A stretch of DNA of 64,000 bases from Myxococcales bacterium (GTDB lineage Bacteria > Myxococcota_A > Polyangia > Polyangiales > Polyangiaceae), in NCBI GenBank assembly GCA_016720545.1, contig JADKKK010000035.1, positions 1 through 64,000 of the forward strand. The letters run 5' to 3'. The notes beneath the pieces are model-generated. The model was not told the DNA's origin. It ran no database searches and was given only the letters and a program-made list of their open reading frames with translations. Position 1 is the stretch's first letter; each line of letters starts with the position of its first letter. Shown in pieces: positions 46,741-55,853 of the stretch. A program made the position numbers and the translations under genes.

Positions 46741-48045
46741 CTATGTGGGGCCGCAGGGGCCCGGGCTGAGCAGGACCTTGCGGTGGGTGATGCGCGCGAG
46801 ATCGGAGATCCCGAGGCCCGCCGCGCCCGCGGTGAGCACGTGCTGCGGCTGCCGCTCGTTGTACGCCTCGGCGCCGCCCGGGTTCGTGAGCGCGATGCCC
46901 GTGTTCGCGAGCGCGGGGAGCCCGACCTTCGCGCGCTGCTCGTCGAGCAGCTTCCACCCGACACGGTCGAGCGCGACGGGGTCGGTCGCGAAGAAGAGCG
47001 ACGCGTGGACGAACGTACGGAAGGTCGCGCCGTCGGGCGCGGGGCCACCCTCGAAGCACGCGATGAGCGCGTCCGCGATGTGGAGCACCACCTTCGACCG
47101 GAGGGCGGGGATCGACGCTACCGCCGGGACGAAGTCCTTCGTCCAGTTGTCGGGCGCGGAGTGCGTGCGGGAGACGTTGTTCACGCAGCCGTACGTCATG
47201 TTCTTCAGCGCGCAGGTGATGCCGGCCGACGCGTGGTCCTTCAGGGCGGGCACGTTGATGATCTTCGTGACCTCCCGGCTCACGACGTCGCACAGGTGCG
47301 AGCGTCGCTTGACGGGGTTCGCCGCGTCGTCGCCGGGGGAGACCCGCGGCAGATCGACGAAGACGCCCGTGTCGTAGCCGGCGGTGCCGGTCTGGTCGAG
47401 CGCATACGCGGGCGACGCCGCCGCGAAGCGCACCCCGGCGGGGAGCGCCGCCGCGTACCCGCACGCGTCGAGGTAGTCGCGGTAGCGGTCGAACACGACG
47501 ATCTTGTCGGGCGTGACGCCCGCGAGGCCGAGGCCGCGCACGATCTCCGCGACGGTCGCGACCTGACTGAACACCTTCGGGTACCCGACCGGGCTCACCT
47601 TGATGCCGACGACGTCGCCGGGCGCGAACAGCGCCTTCCACGCGGCGTCCTCGGTCGCGCGCCCCGTGAGCTCGGTCATGCCGCGGGCCATGATGGCGCG
47701 GACCGGCCCGGCCTGCACCACCGCCCCCGCCACAGCGCCGCAGTGCGTGATCTCGACGACCACGCCCGGGCCGCCCACGACGGGCGTCCCCGCGTCGGGT
47801 GAGCTTGCGTCGCCCGCGTCCGGGGGCGTCGCGTCCGCGGGCGTCGCGTCCGGGGGCGTCGCGTCCGCCGTCGCGGCGTCAGGTGGCGGCAGGGGCGTCG
47901 TTCCGGTGGTCGGTGGCGTGGGTCCGGGGGCTGCGTCGGCGCCCGCGACCGGATCGGGAGAGCTGCACGCGGCAGCCAGCGGGACCGCCAAAGCGAGCCC
48001 TCCGATCAGCACGTCCCGTCGCGACAGGTCTTTGCCGTTCGCCAT
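46741..48045 (-). CDS. DUF362 family Tat-exported lipoprotein
   Basis: The 434-residue protein has a twin-arginine signal (LSRRDVLIGG) leading to a lipobox (VPLAAACSSPD), so it is folded before export and lipidated. An Asp/Ala/Pro-rich linker with near-repeats (DATPPDATPADATPPDA) precedes a DUF362 domain: GVVVEITHC, DVVGIKVSPVGYPKVFSQ, IINVPALKDHASAGITCALKNMTYG and DPVALDRVGWKLLDEQR. DUF362 proteins in many genomes accompany iron-sulfur or redox systems, though no such cofactor motif is obvious here. A strong ribosome site (gaggagg) precedes the ATG at 48045. Confidence 0.85.
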   Translation of the reverse strand: MANGKDLSRRDVLIGGLALAVPLAAACSSPDPVAGADAAPGPTPPTTGTTPLPPPDAATADATPPDATPADATPPDAGDASSPDAGTPVVGGPGVVVEITHCGAVAGAVVQAGPVRAIMARGMTELTGRATEDAAWKALFAPGDVVGIKVSPVGYPKVFSQVATVAEIVRGLGLAGVTPDKIVVFDRYRDYLDACGYAAALPAGVRFAAASPAYALDQTGTAGYDTGVFVDLPRVSPGDDAANPVKRRSHLCDVVSREVTKIINVPALKDHASAGITCALKNMTYGCVNNVSRTHSAPDNWTKDFVPAVASIPALRSKVVLHIADALIACFEGGPAPDGATFRTFVHASLFFATDPVALDRVGWKLLDEQRAKVGLPALANTGIALTNPGGAEAYNERQPQHVLTAGAAGLGISDLARITHRKVLLSPGPCGPT

Positions 48046-48196
48046 GATCCCTCCTCGGTGCGCCCGCGAAGGACACTCAGGGCGCAGCTCAGCAGCATCG
48101 CACGGCCATGTACGAGAGCAAGCGAAACGAGCGCGGTGCTCCGGAGCTCTGCGGCGACGCCCGCCCGCCCACCGCCTGCGCATCGAGGGACTATGG

Positions 48197-48356
48197 CTAG
48201 AGCGCCGAACCGCTTGATGACCGAGGATTTTCGCCGAGTTGCGAGCCGTGCGAGGCGCGACGACGAGTCCTACTGCTGCCAGGCGAGGAGGAGCAACGAA
48301 GTACGGCGACGTAAACCGGCGAAAAGCCGACCGAATCAAGCGGTTCGGCGCTCTAG
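48197..48356. repeat. 160-bp inverted-repeat element in the 48046-48352 gap
   Basis: The 307-base gene-free interval contains a perfect 22-base inverted repeat (48197-48218 against 48335-48356, core GAGCGCCGAACCGCTTGAT). A second, nested 9-base pair (TTTTCGCCG at 48228-48236, CGGCGAAAA at 48317-48325) lies at equal distance from both arms. Together they make a symmetric, MITE-like or hairpin structure of 160 bases. The right arm covers the stop codon of the M14 peptidase gene (TAG at 48353-48355), so it may also serve as a terminator. The rest of the gap (48046-48196) holds the DUF362 promoter region; nothing else is seen. Confidence 0.65.
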
Positions 48357-49270
48357 AGCTCCGCCAACACGCCGCACACGAGGTCGACGTGGGGGCCGAC
48401 GCGGGCGTCGAGGCTGGTCGCGCGCCACGAGCTCTCGAGCGTGAGCTCGGGGATGGCGCGCTGATCGGCGTAGAAGCCGGTGGGCATCATGCCGAGCGTG
48501 CGCGACCACAGCCACGTGAGCGCGTAGGTGGCCGAGTCCATGGGCGCGTGTCCGGGCTCCGGGAGCGCGCGCCCGAAGTAGTCGTGGGCCGCGAGCGTCG
48601 CCCCTCCCGCCTCCACGCGCGCGAGCAGACGCGAGGCGAGCGCGGGCGCCACGTGGCGGTTCGAGAAGAAGAACGTCGCGTCCTGCGGGCCCTCGTGGAG
48701 CGACACAACGAAGTCCGGCCGAGCCTGGGCCATCACGCGGCGCACGGCGCGCGCCTCGACGGTGTCGAAGCGGACAAAATCACGATTGATATCGTACCCT
48801 TCCCCATTGTACCGCGAGAGGTGCGCGGCCCCCACGGGGTTCACCGGCGTCACGATCGTGAGGTCGACGCGGGCCGCGAGCTCTGCGTCGGCGGCCACGC
48901 GCTCCAAGATGCGCGGCACCGCCAGGAGCCCCGCGTGCTCGTTTCCATGCACGCCCGCCAGCACCACCACCCGCGGGCGGCGAGGCGGTGTTCGCGGGCG
49001 CGAGTCGGGCGCGTCCCACGCACGCGAGCGAATGAAGAGCATGGGGAAGCGCTCGCCCTCGAACCGCACCTCGGCGAGCGTCGACACGGAGAACGGCCCC
49101 TCGTAGTCGCGGAGGGTCTGCACGTACGACCGGGGGTCGAAGCCGAGCGACACGACGCCGAGCTCCACCTCTCGCGCCGGGTATCGGACCGACCGGCGAA
49201 CGAGGTGGTACTTGGCGAAGAGGGACAGGTCGCGACGAAGCGACGCGAGCGTCATGGGAGAGGTGGGCAC
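48353..49270 (-). CDS. M14-family zinc carboxypeptidase-like protein
   Basis: The 305-residue protein carries the zinc site of M14 peptidases/deacylases: His108 and Glu111 in LAGVHGNEHAGL, and His192 in FVVSLHEGPQ. YDINRDF supplies the substrate-binding Asn-Arg pair, and Glu279 in PELTLESSWRA is the likely catalytic glutamate. There is no signal peptide, so it acts in the cytosol, probably on a peptide or N-acyl amino acid. Start is GTG at 49270 (or ATG at 49255). The stop codon lies inside the inverted repeat at 48335-48356. Confidence 0.83.
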   Translation of the reverse strand: MPTSPMTLASLRRDLSLFAKYHLVRRSVRYPAREVELGVVSLGFDPRSYVQTLRDYEGPFSVSTLAEVRFEGERFPMLFIRSRAWDAPDSRPRTPPRRPRVVVLAGVHGNEHAGLLAVPRILERVAADAELAARVDLTIVTPVNPVGAAHLSRYNGEGYDINRDFVRFDTVEARAVRRVMAQARPDFVVSLHEGPQDATFFFSNRHVAPALASRLLARVEAGGATLAAHDYFGRALPEPGHAPMDSATYALTWLWSRTLGMMPTGFYADQRAIPELTLESSWRATSLDARVGPHVDLVCGVLAEL

Positions 49271-49396
49271 GCCCTCACTCCATCAGGGGTCAGGGCGACG
49301 CATCAAGCGCGCTGGCGACCGCCGACACGATCGGCCACCATCGGCCACCGCGGCTCGATGTATGGCGGGAGCGCTCGACCCCGTCTTGCCGCGGGT

Positions 49397-50632
49397 TCAG
49401 CCGGCGTAGCCGGTCTCGCCGTGCTGGGTCGTGTCGAGGCCCTCGCGCTCATCCGAGGGCGTGACCCGCAGGCCGAGGGTGCGGTCGAGGAGCTTGAGAA
49501 TGAGCCACGTGACGACGCCGGCGAACACGGCGGCGACGAGGCTCGTGAGCGCCTGCACCCCGAGGAGCCGGACGTTGCCGTAGAGGGCGCCGTCGGTGCC
49601 GAACGGCTTCTCGGCCCCCGGGAACACGCGGGCGCGCGCGAACACGCCGGTGAGCAGCGCGCCGAGGAAGCCCCCGACGCCGTGCACGCCGAAGGCGTCG
49701 AGCGAGTCGTCGTAGCCGAGGCGGTACTTCAGCAGCACGCCGCCGTAGCAGGCCGCGCCCGCGCAGACGCCGATGAGAAACGCCGCCCAGGGCGCGACGA
49801 ACCCAGCGGCCGGGGTGATGGCGACGAGCCCGCCCACGAGCCCGGACGCGACGCCGAGGGCGGTGGGCTTGCCCCGGTGGCGCCACTCGACCATCGTCCA
49901 GCCGACGACGCCGCCCGCCGCGCCGAGGTGCGTGGCCACGAACGCGAGCGCCGCGAGGTGCCCGGAGGAGAGCGCGCTCCCGGCGTTGAAGCCGAACCAC
50001 CCAAACCACAGGATGCCGGCGCCGGTCATGGTCATGGTGAGGTCGTGCGGGAGAGGGCGCTCGTGCGGGTACTTGAGCCGCGGGCCGAGGACCTTGGCGA
50101 ACACGAGCGCCGATACTCCCGCCGTGATGTGGATGACCGCGCCCCCGGCGAAATCGAGCGCCCCCATCGCCGCGAGCCAGCCCCCGTCGGCCCACACCCA
50201 GTGCGCCATGGGGATGTAGACGAAGAGCGACCAGAGCGCGACGAACGCGAGGTACGTGGTGAACTTCATGCGCTCCGCGAACGCGCCCGAGATGAGCGCC
50301 GGCGCGATGCCCGCGAACATCATCTGGAACGCGACGAACGCGAGCTCGGGCACGGTGCCGTGGTTGGCGGAGGTGAGACGCTCGAGGCCGACTCCGCTCG
50401 CGCCGAGCCCGCCGATGAGCCCGCGGTGGGTCGGCCCGAACGCGAGGCCGTATCCACACAAGAGCCAGAGCGCGAGCACGATGGGGACGCTCGAGAACGA
50501 GTGCATGAGCGTCGACAGCACGTTCTTGCGGCGCACCATGCCCGCGTAGAACAGCGCGAGGCCGGGGCTCATGAAGAGGACGAGCGCCGCGCTGACGAGC
50601 AGCCAGGCGGTGTCTCCGGTGTCGATGCGCAT
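49397..50632 (-). CDS. amt: Ammonium transporter
   Basis: The 411-residue Amt/Rh channel has 11 membrane helices. Landmarks are FMSPGLALFYAGMVRRKNVLSTLM, AHWVWADGGWLAAMGALDFAGGAVIHITAGVSALV in part (with the Amt signature D-FAGG-VVH), GWFGFNAGS and the pore His region DAFGVHGVGG. No signal peptide is visible. The ATG at 50632 is behind a ggagga ribosome site; a GTG 21 bases upstream is less likely. glnK/glnB, which usually accompanies amt, is absent from both flanks, so regulation by a P-II protein must come from elsewhere. Confidence 0.93.
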   Translation of the reverse strand: MRIDTGDTAWLLVSAALVLFMSPGLALFYAGMVRRKNVLSTLMHSFSSVPIVLALWLLCGYGLAFGPTHRGLIGGLGASGVGLERLTSANHGTVPELAFVAFQMMFAGIAPALISGAFAERMKFTTYLAFVALWSLFVYIPMAHWVWADGGWLAAMGALDFAGGAVIHITAGVSALVFAKVLGPRLKYPHERPLPHDLTMTMTGAGILWFGWFGFNAGSALSSGHLAALAFVATHLGAAGGVVGWTMVEWRHRGKPTALGVASGLVGGLVAITPAAGFVAPWAAFLIGVCAGAACYGGVLLKYRLGYDDSLDAFGVHGVGGFLGALLTGVFARARVFPGAEKPFGTDGALYGNVRLLGVQALTSLVAAVFAGVVTWLILKLLDRTLGLRVTPSDEREGLDTTQHGETGYAG

Positions 50633-50737
50633 GTCGAGTCCTCCGAGCGGCACGCGGGGCGCGTACGCAGCGACATTGGGCCCGACCCCGCGTTTCGGGG
50701 AGGTTTCGCGCCGCCGTGGAGGCGCCGCGGGGCGCGT

Positions 50738-51505
50738 TCAGCCGTCGGGGAAGAGGCGCGTGAGCTCGGCGCGCGTGGGGTAGTTCGTGAGCACGGCGCG
50801 GTGCTTGCCTTGGTAGACGAAGAGGCTGCCGCACGCGACAGCCTGCGCGCCCCCCTCTTTGACCGGCAGCGGGAGATGCTCGAGCTTGCCGGCGCCGCCG
50901 CACGCGATGACGGGCACCGAGACCGCTCGGGTGACCTTCTTCACGAGGTCGACGTCGTAACCCTCGAAGGTGCCGTCTCGGTCGACCGACGTGAGCAGGA
51001 TCTCGCCGGCGCCCATCTTCTCCATGAGCTGCGCCTGCTCCACGACGTCTCTGCCGGTCGCGTTCCGCCCCCCGGCGGTCACGACCTTATAGCGGCCGAA
51101 GAAGTCCTTCTTCGCGTCGATGGAAGCCACCACGGCCTGGCTGCCGAACTTGTCCGCGATGCGGGAGACCAGCGTGGGGTTTTCGACCGCGGCGGTGTTC
51201 AAGACCACCTTCTCGGCGCCGATCGCGAAGATCTTCTCGGCCTGCTCGAAGGTCTTGATGCCGCCGCCGTACGCGAACGGCATGAAGCACTCGGTGGCGA
51301 TCTCGCGGATGATCTCGTACGAGGGCTCTTTCTTGTCGGGAGTCGCCGTCACGTCGAGGAACACCAGCTCGTCGACTTCCTTCTCGTTGTAGATGCGCAC
51401 TGTGTTGATCGGATCGCCGACGTACTTGGCGTTCTCGAACTTCACGGTCTTCACGAGCCCTTGGCGTCGCAAGAGCAGGCAAGGGATCACGCGTATTCGG
51501 AGCAT
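50738..51505 (-). CDS. HisF2/WbuZ-type cyclase-like subunit (AglZ family)
   Basis: The 255-residue protein is HisF-like but belongs to the WbuZ/AglZ branch linked to acetamidino sugar modification. It opens [21 protein letters not shown], where true HisF has CLDV: the catalytic Asp11 of IGP cyclase is replaced by Leu. The second catalytic Asp is kept ([14 protein letters not shown]). [29 protein letters not shown] and [10 protein letters not shown] match the branch. It most likely channels ammonia rather than making imidazole glycerol phosphate. It is divergent from the HisH-like gene across 51506-51782, with no histidine operon nearby. Confidence 0.85.
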   Translation of the reverse strand: MLRIRVIPCLLLRRQGLVKTVKFENAKYVGDPINTVRIYNEKEVDELVFLDVTATPDKKEPSYEIIREIATECFMPFAYGGGIKTFEQAEKIFAIGAEKVVLNTAAVENPTLVSRIADKFGSQAVVASIDAKKDFFGRYKVVTAGGRNATGRDVVEQAQLMEKMGAGEILLTSVDRDGTFEGYDVDLVKKVTRAVSVPVIACGGAGKLEHLPLPVKEGGAQAVACGSLFVYQGKHRAVLTNYPTRAELTRLFPDG

Positions 51506-51782
51506 CGTGTCTCGTTGGCTCGACGCCGCGCGCGGCCCGCCACCTAGGCCGAAGCGGGGACCCCGAGGGTCGGGCGTAGTGTTTGGTTCGTCCGGGGCGC
51601 GCGCGCGAGGGCGCGGCGGCGCTCCAGCGGGCGGCCACGAGTACCACGCCGCTCGAGACATGCAACCTCTTCCGGCGGCGCCTGGCCCGCCCTCGTACGG
51701 AGCGCGGGCCCGCTGGGCCCCGCCGGTGCTACCCTCGCCCGAGCGAGCGCGGAGGTCGCGCGAGCGCCAGGTAAAGCACAGC

Positions 51783-52427
51783 ATGCTCGTCATCGTCGAC
51801 TACGAGGTAGGCAACATCGGTTCGATCCTGAACATGTTGAAGTTCCTACAGATTCCAGCGGTGGCCAGCCGCGACCCGGAGACGCTGCGCGGCGCGTCGC
51901 GGCTCCTCCTGCCGGGTGTCGGCGCGTTCGACGCCGGCGTGAGCCTCCTGAGGAAGCACGACCTCATCGGCGTCCTCGACGAGTGCGTGCGCGAGCGCCG
52001 CGTCCCGGTGCTCGGCATCTGCCTCGGCATGCAGCTGCTCACGCGCGGCAGCGAGGAGGGAGTGCTGCCCGGCTTGGGGTGGATCGACGCCGAGTGCAGG
52101 CGCTTCACGAAGGACCGCGACCCCAAGGGTGCGATGAAGGTGCCTCACATGGGCTGGAACGTCGCGAAGCCCACGACGACCGAGCGCGGGCTCTTCAAGG
52201 ACATGGTCCAGGAGACCCGCTTCTACTTCGTGCACTCGTACCACGCCGTGTGCGTGAACCCGGAAGACGTGGCGGCCACGACCCCCTACTTTGGGTCGTT
52301 CGTGTCGTCCGTCGCGCGGGACCACGTGCTCGGCGCGCAGTTCCACCCCGAGAAGAGCCACCGCTTCGGGATGAAGCTGCTGCAGAACTTCGTGGCGTTC
52401 GAGTCGGCGCGCGAGCTCGCGTCGTAG
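51783..52427 (+). CDS. hisH: HisH/WbuY-type glutamine amidotransferase subunit
   Basis: The 214-residue glutaminase has the class I triad: Cys80 in LGICLGMQLL, His188 and Glu190 in GAQFHPEKSH. It begins MLVIVDYEVGNIGSILNML and has LPGVGAF and KVPHMGWN, as in HisH. Paired with the HisF2 gene divergently transcribed 277 bases away, it should supply ammonia from glutamine to a third, acceptor-activating enzyme (WbuX/PseA-like) that is not in the window. The GC-rich interval (51506-51782) contains both promoters but no convincing gene. ATG at 51783. Confidence 0.88.
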   Translation: MLVIVDYEVGNIGSILNMLKFLQIPAVASRDPETLRGASRLLLPGVGAFDAGVSLLRKHDLIGVLDECVRERRVPVLGICLGMQLLTRGSEEGVLPGLGWIDAECRRFTKDRDPKGAMKVPHMGWNVAKPTTTERGLFKDMVQETRFYFVHSYHAVCVNPEDVAATTPYFGSFVSSVARDHVLGAQFHPEKSHRFGMKLLQNFVAFESARELAS

Positions 52428-52464
52428 CCGCGGGGCCGTTAGAGGCTGCGGGCGCCGAGGGACC

Positions 52465-54315
52465 TCAGTCGAAGCCGAGGTTCAGCACGCCGGTCACGGG
52501 GAGCACGCCGTTCGACGCGACGTTGACGACGCCGAGCTGAAGGCCCGCGAGGCGTTCGGCGTAGTTGAACACGCCCACCTGGACGCCGGCGACCCGCTCC
52601 GCGAGGTTCACGACGCCCAGCTGTGCGCCGAGGGTGCGCTCGGCGAGGTTGACGGCGCCGAGCTGCGAGCCCACGAGCTCGTGCCCGGCGTAGGTGACCG
52701 CGCCGACCTGCGCGAGCCCCGCGAACCGATCGACGAAATTGGCCGCGCCCACCTGGAGCGCGCCGTGAAACTCCTTGTCGACGAAGTTGCCGGCGCCCAC
52801 CTGGGCGACCCCGAAGAAGCTGCCTCCCGCGAGGTTCCCGAGCCCACCGACCTGGAGCACGCCGCGGAAATCGTGGTCTGTCAGCGACAGCACACCAAGC
52901 TGCACAACCCCCCGAAAGTCTTCACGATCATTGGCACCGTTGTCGATCGAGACCCCGAGCACCTCCCGGTAGAGGTTGTTGCCTACATAGCTGACGACGC
53001 CGGCCTGAACGACTCCCGAATAGCCACGCATGGCGCCCGCGAGCACGCCGACCTGCACGAGGCCCTCGAAGTCGCGGCCGGCGACGCTCGCGAGGCCGAG
53101 CTGGAGCCCGCCGCGGAAGTCTGCCCGCTTCGTGTAGTTGCCCGCGCCGAGCTGGAGAGCGCTCGTGACGGTCGCGCTCGATGAGCGGTTCACCAGGCCG
53201 AGCTGGAGGCCGACGACCACCGGCTCCTCGGCCTGGTTCAACATGCCGAGCTGCGCGGCGCCGACGAAGCGCGCCGAATCCCGGCTCGAACCCTCGACCT
53301 CGTTCCACAGCCCGAACTGGCCCAGCCCCGTGAAGCGCCCTGCGCGGTTGCGGAGGGCGATCTGCCCCAACCCGGCGAGCTCCTCAGCCTCGTTCGACAC
53401 GAGCGAGACTTGCCCCAGACCGTGCAGCTCGCCGACCTCATTTCCGCGCAGCGAGAGCTGGAGGCCGCCCGTGAACGAGCTCGAGGCGTTGCGCCACAGC
53501 GACACGTCCGCGAGCCCCACGAAGTCCTCGGAGCGGTTCCACACGAGCGCGAGACGCCCGAGCCCCGTGAAGGAGTCCGCGTCGTTCTCGTACCAGAGCT
53601 GCCCCACGTAGTGGTCGGTGAGCGGGTCGTCGGGCGGTGGCGGTGGCGGTGGCGGTGGCGGCGGTGGCGGCGGCGGTGGCGGCGGCGGTGGCTCGTCGCC
53701 CACGTCGACCTCGACGGGCTGGAGCGACTCGAGCGGGACCTCGTGCACGGAGCCCACAGGGGCTCGGCCCGCGAGCTGCGCCACGAGGTCGACGAGGGCC
53801 TCGTTGAGCCGCGCCTCGACGAGGTGCGAGGGGGGCGCGGGGAGATCGCAGCGCGCCTGCGTGAGCGCGTGCTGGTCGCGAAGATCCCGCACCTCCGCGG
53901 TGAGCACGACGCGACCACCCCCACTCCCGACGCTGACGAAGAGCGCGACATCCGCCACGTTGCGAATGGCGCTCGGGGCGCCCGCGACGGCCATGACCTC
54001 CACGCGCTCCTCGGCGGCAAGCAGCGTCCGCAGACGCCGCGAGAGCCGAACGAGCGAGGGCCCCGCGACCACGCCCGGGTCCGACGCGACCGGGGTTACG
54101 GCGAGGCGCGGCGGGAGCTCCGCGCGCGCCTTGGTCTCCGTGGCGAGCCACGACGCCGCCGCGACGAGGAGCTGCCCGAGGACGAGGGCGGCCCCCCCTC
54201 GAGGATGACCGAGACGCTGGCGCACGCGCTTCGAGGGCAGGGGCGCCAAGCGCGGCGCGCCGTCCGCCGAACGTGCCGCCGTAGGAGCTGACCTGGGAGT
54301 CGTTGGGTCCGCCAC
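52465..54315 (-). CDS. LA_2272-like surface-repeat protein with polyproline linker
   Basis: The 616-residue protein has a basic N-terminus, a membrane/signal helix (about 39-62), and a domain (about 70-200) resembling envelope ABC-type or CsgG-like ligand-binding folds. About 20 consecutive prolines (DNA 53632-53691) follow. From about residue 230 to the end it is a repeat region of some 16 units of about 22-24 residues with pattern G-LQLG-x-N-x-F/L-G (for example GGLQLGLASVAGRDFEG, GAVNLAERTLGAQLGVVNLAER in part). Such repeats resemble LA_2272 surface repeats and should fold as a beta-helix or beta-roll. Probable surface adhesin or structural protein. Confidence 0.75.
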   Translation of the reverse strand: MADPTTPRSAPTAARSADGAPRLAPLPSKRVRQRLGHPRGGAALVLGQLLVAAASWLATETKARAELPPRLAVTPVASDPGVVAGPSLVRLSRRLRTLLAAEERVEVMAVAGAPSAIRNVADVALFVSVGSGGGRVVLTAEVRDLRDQHALTQARCDLPAPPSHLVEARLNEALVDLVAQLAGRAPVGSVHEVPLESLQPVEVDVGDEPPPPPPPPPPPPPPPPPPPPDDPLTDHYVGQLWYENDADSFTGLGRLALVWNRSEDFVGLADVSLWRNASSSFTGGLQLSLRGNEVGELHGLGQVSLVSNEAEELAGLGQIALRNRAGRFTGLGQFGLWNEVEGSSRDSARFVGAAQLGMLNQAEEPVVVGLQLGLVNRSSSATVTSALQLGAGNYTKRADFRGGLQLGLASVAGRDFEGLVQVGVLAGAMRGYSGVVQAGVVSYVGNNLYREVLGVSIDNGANDREDFRGVVQLGVLSLTDHDFRGVLQVGGLGNLAGGSFFGVAQVGAGNFVDKEFHGALQVGAANFVDRFAGLAQVGAVTYAGHELVGSQLGAVNLAERTLGAQLGVVNLAERVAGVQVGVFNYAERLAGLQLGVVNVASNGVLPVTGVLNLGFD

Positions 54316-54418
54316 GAGCCTAGTTGTACCCTCCCCGCGACCGCGCGGCGATTCTGGCGTCGCACCGGCCCCGCCACGTCGACCATCGCGGGTGGCGGAG
54401 AGGGCTCCGCCCGACGCC

Positions 54419-55708
54419 CTACGCCAGGAGCTTCACCGTCCTGCCCGGCTCCGCGACCGTTCCGCCGGCGAAGCCCTCGAGGACACCACACATCGCGAGG
54501 GTCATGAGCTTCCGCGTGATCCCCACCCGCGCGAGCAGCGGCATGAAGGTGTCGCGCAGGTGCCCCAGCGCCGGCCGGTCGCCCTGGAAGAGGGGCGTCA
54601 GCCAACGTGTCGCGAGCTGGTAGAACGCGAGGTGCGGGCGGCGCTCGCGCGAGTACGCATCGAGCGCGACGGGCAGGTCCTCGTGCGCCGCGAGGGTCTC
54701 GGCGAGGACGAGCGCGTCCCACAGCGCGAGGTTGCAGCCCTGGCCGAGCTGCGGGCTCATGGCGTGCGCGGCGTCGCCGAGGTACACGACGCTGCGCGTG
54801 TTCCAGCGCTCCATGCGGACGTCGAGGTAGCCGGAGTAGAGGACCTGTTCGGGTTCACGAATCTGGAGCAGCACGGGCTCCGCCTGGGGGCAGAGCGCGA
54901 GGGCATCGCGTCGCCACGCCTCCAGGCCGGCGGCGCGCCACTCGCTCAGCCTGTCCGCCCGGAGGCTCCAGAAGAGGCTCACGAGCGGCGTCATGCCCTC
55001 GGGCCCCGTCCCGGTGGGCAGGAGCCCGAGCATCTGCCGGGTGCCCCGCACCGCCTGGTGGAGAGTGTGCCCGTACGCGCGCTTCGGGTCCTCCCCGACG
55101 AACCAAAGCGCCCCCCACGGGTACACGTCGATGCGCTTCGAGAGGTCGGTGTCGTCGCGGAAGTGAGAGCGCGCGCCGTCGCAGACGAGGATGAGCTCGT
55201 GCGGGCCGTGTCGCTTCCCTTCGTCGTCGACGATCCAGTGGCGGCGCGGAGGAGGCCTGGCGGGCCCCCCGGGCACGCTCGTCGCCGGCGCCTCGGCGCG
55301 CGCGAGGTCTTCGCCAGCGACGCCGAGGCGAACGTCGATGGCGCGCGCTCGCACCTCGTCGAAGAGCGACTGGAAGACGACGCCGCGGTGAACGCCGAGG
55401 CCGTAGAGCCGCTCACCCACGTCACGGTAGCGCAGGTCGAAGAGCGACTTGCCGCGCGCGTCGACGACGCGGAGGCGATCGATGCGGGCGCCCCTCGCGG
55501 AGACGTCGGATTTGAGCCCGAGTCGGCGCAAGACATGGATCCCCGTGGGCTGGAGCGTGATGCCTGCCCCCACGGGCCGCGGGTCGGCGACCCGCTCGTA
55601 CACGGTGACCCTGTGGCCCGCGCGCTCGAGCAGGAGCGCCGCGGCGCTCCCCGCGGTCCCGCACCCGAGGATCCCCACCGACAGCTGCGCACGTCCGAGC
55701 AGTATCAT
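54419..55708 (-). CDS. FAD-dependent monooxygenase (PHBH/UbiH-like)
   Basis: The 429-residue flavoprotein starts with the Rossmann motif VGILGCGTAGSAAALLLERAG, has RPVGAGITLQPTGIHVLRRLGL in part, LILVCDGARSHFR (the DG motif), and the FAD-ribityl signature VYLGDAAHAMSPQLGQGCNLAL. This is the single-component aromatic/polyketide hydroxylase family. The last 100 residues are helical and may contact membrane or substrate. ATG at 55708. No obvious pathway neighbours. The 145 bases to the next gene (55709-55853) hold nothing evident. Confidence 0.9.
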   Translation of the reverse strand: MILLGRAQLSVGILGCGTAGSAAALLLERAGHRVTVYERVADPRPVGAGITLQPTGIHVLRRLGLKSDVSARGARIDRLRVVDARGKSLFDLRYRDVGERLYGLGVHRGVVFQSLFDEVRARAIDVRLGVAGEDLARAEAPATSVPGGPARPPPRRHWIVDDEGKRHGPHELILVCDGARSHFRDDTDLSKRIDVYPWGALWFVGEDPKRAYGHTLHQAVRGTRQMLGLLPTGTGPEGMTPLVSLFWSLRADRLSEWRAAGLEAWRRDALALCPQAEPVLLQIREPEQVLYSGYLDVRMERWNTRSVVYLGDAAHAMSPQLGQGCNLALWDALVLAETLAAHEDLPVALDAYSRERRPHLAFYQLATRWLTPLFQGDRPALGHLRDTFMPLLARVGITRKLMTLAMCGVLEGFAGGTVAEPGRTVKLLA

Positions 55709-55853
55709 GGAGCGCGCGCGGCGGTCGGCCGGACCCGGCGCGCTCGCGAATCGACCTCGTCGAGGGCCACCGGGACAGGGTCCTCCACGATGACCACGAC
55801 GTCCGCGGTCGACAGCCCGGGGTCAGCGGCCTCGATCGCGGCTCGTGACCACC

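Noticed and set aside
50738..52427. A histidine-biosynthesis locus
   Set aside because: No other his gene is near, the genes are divergent rather than in an operon, and the HisF-like protein lacks the first catalytic Asp.
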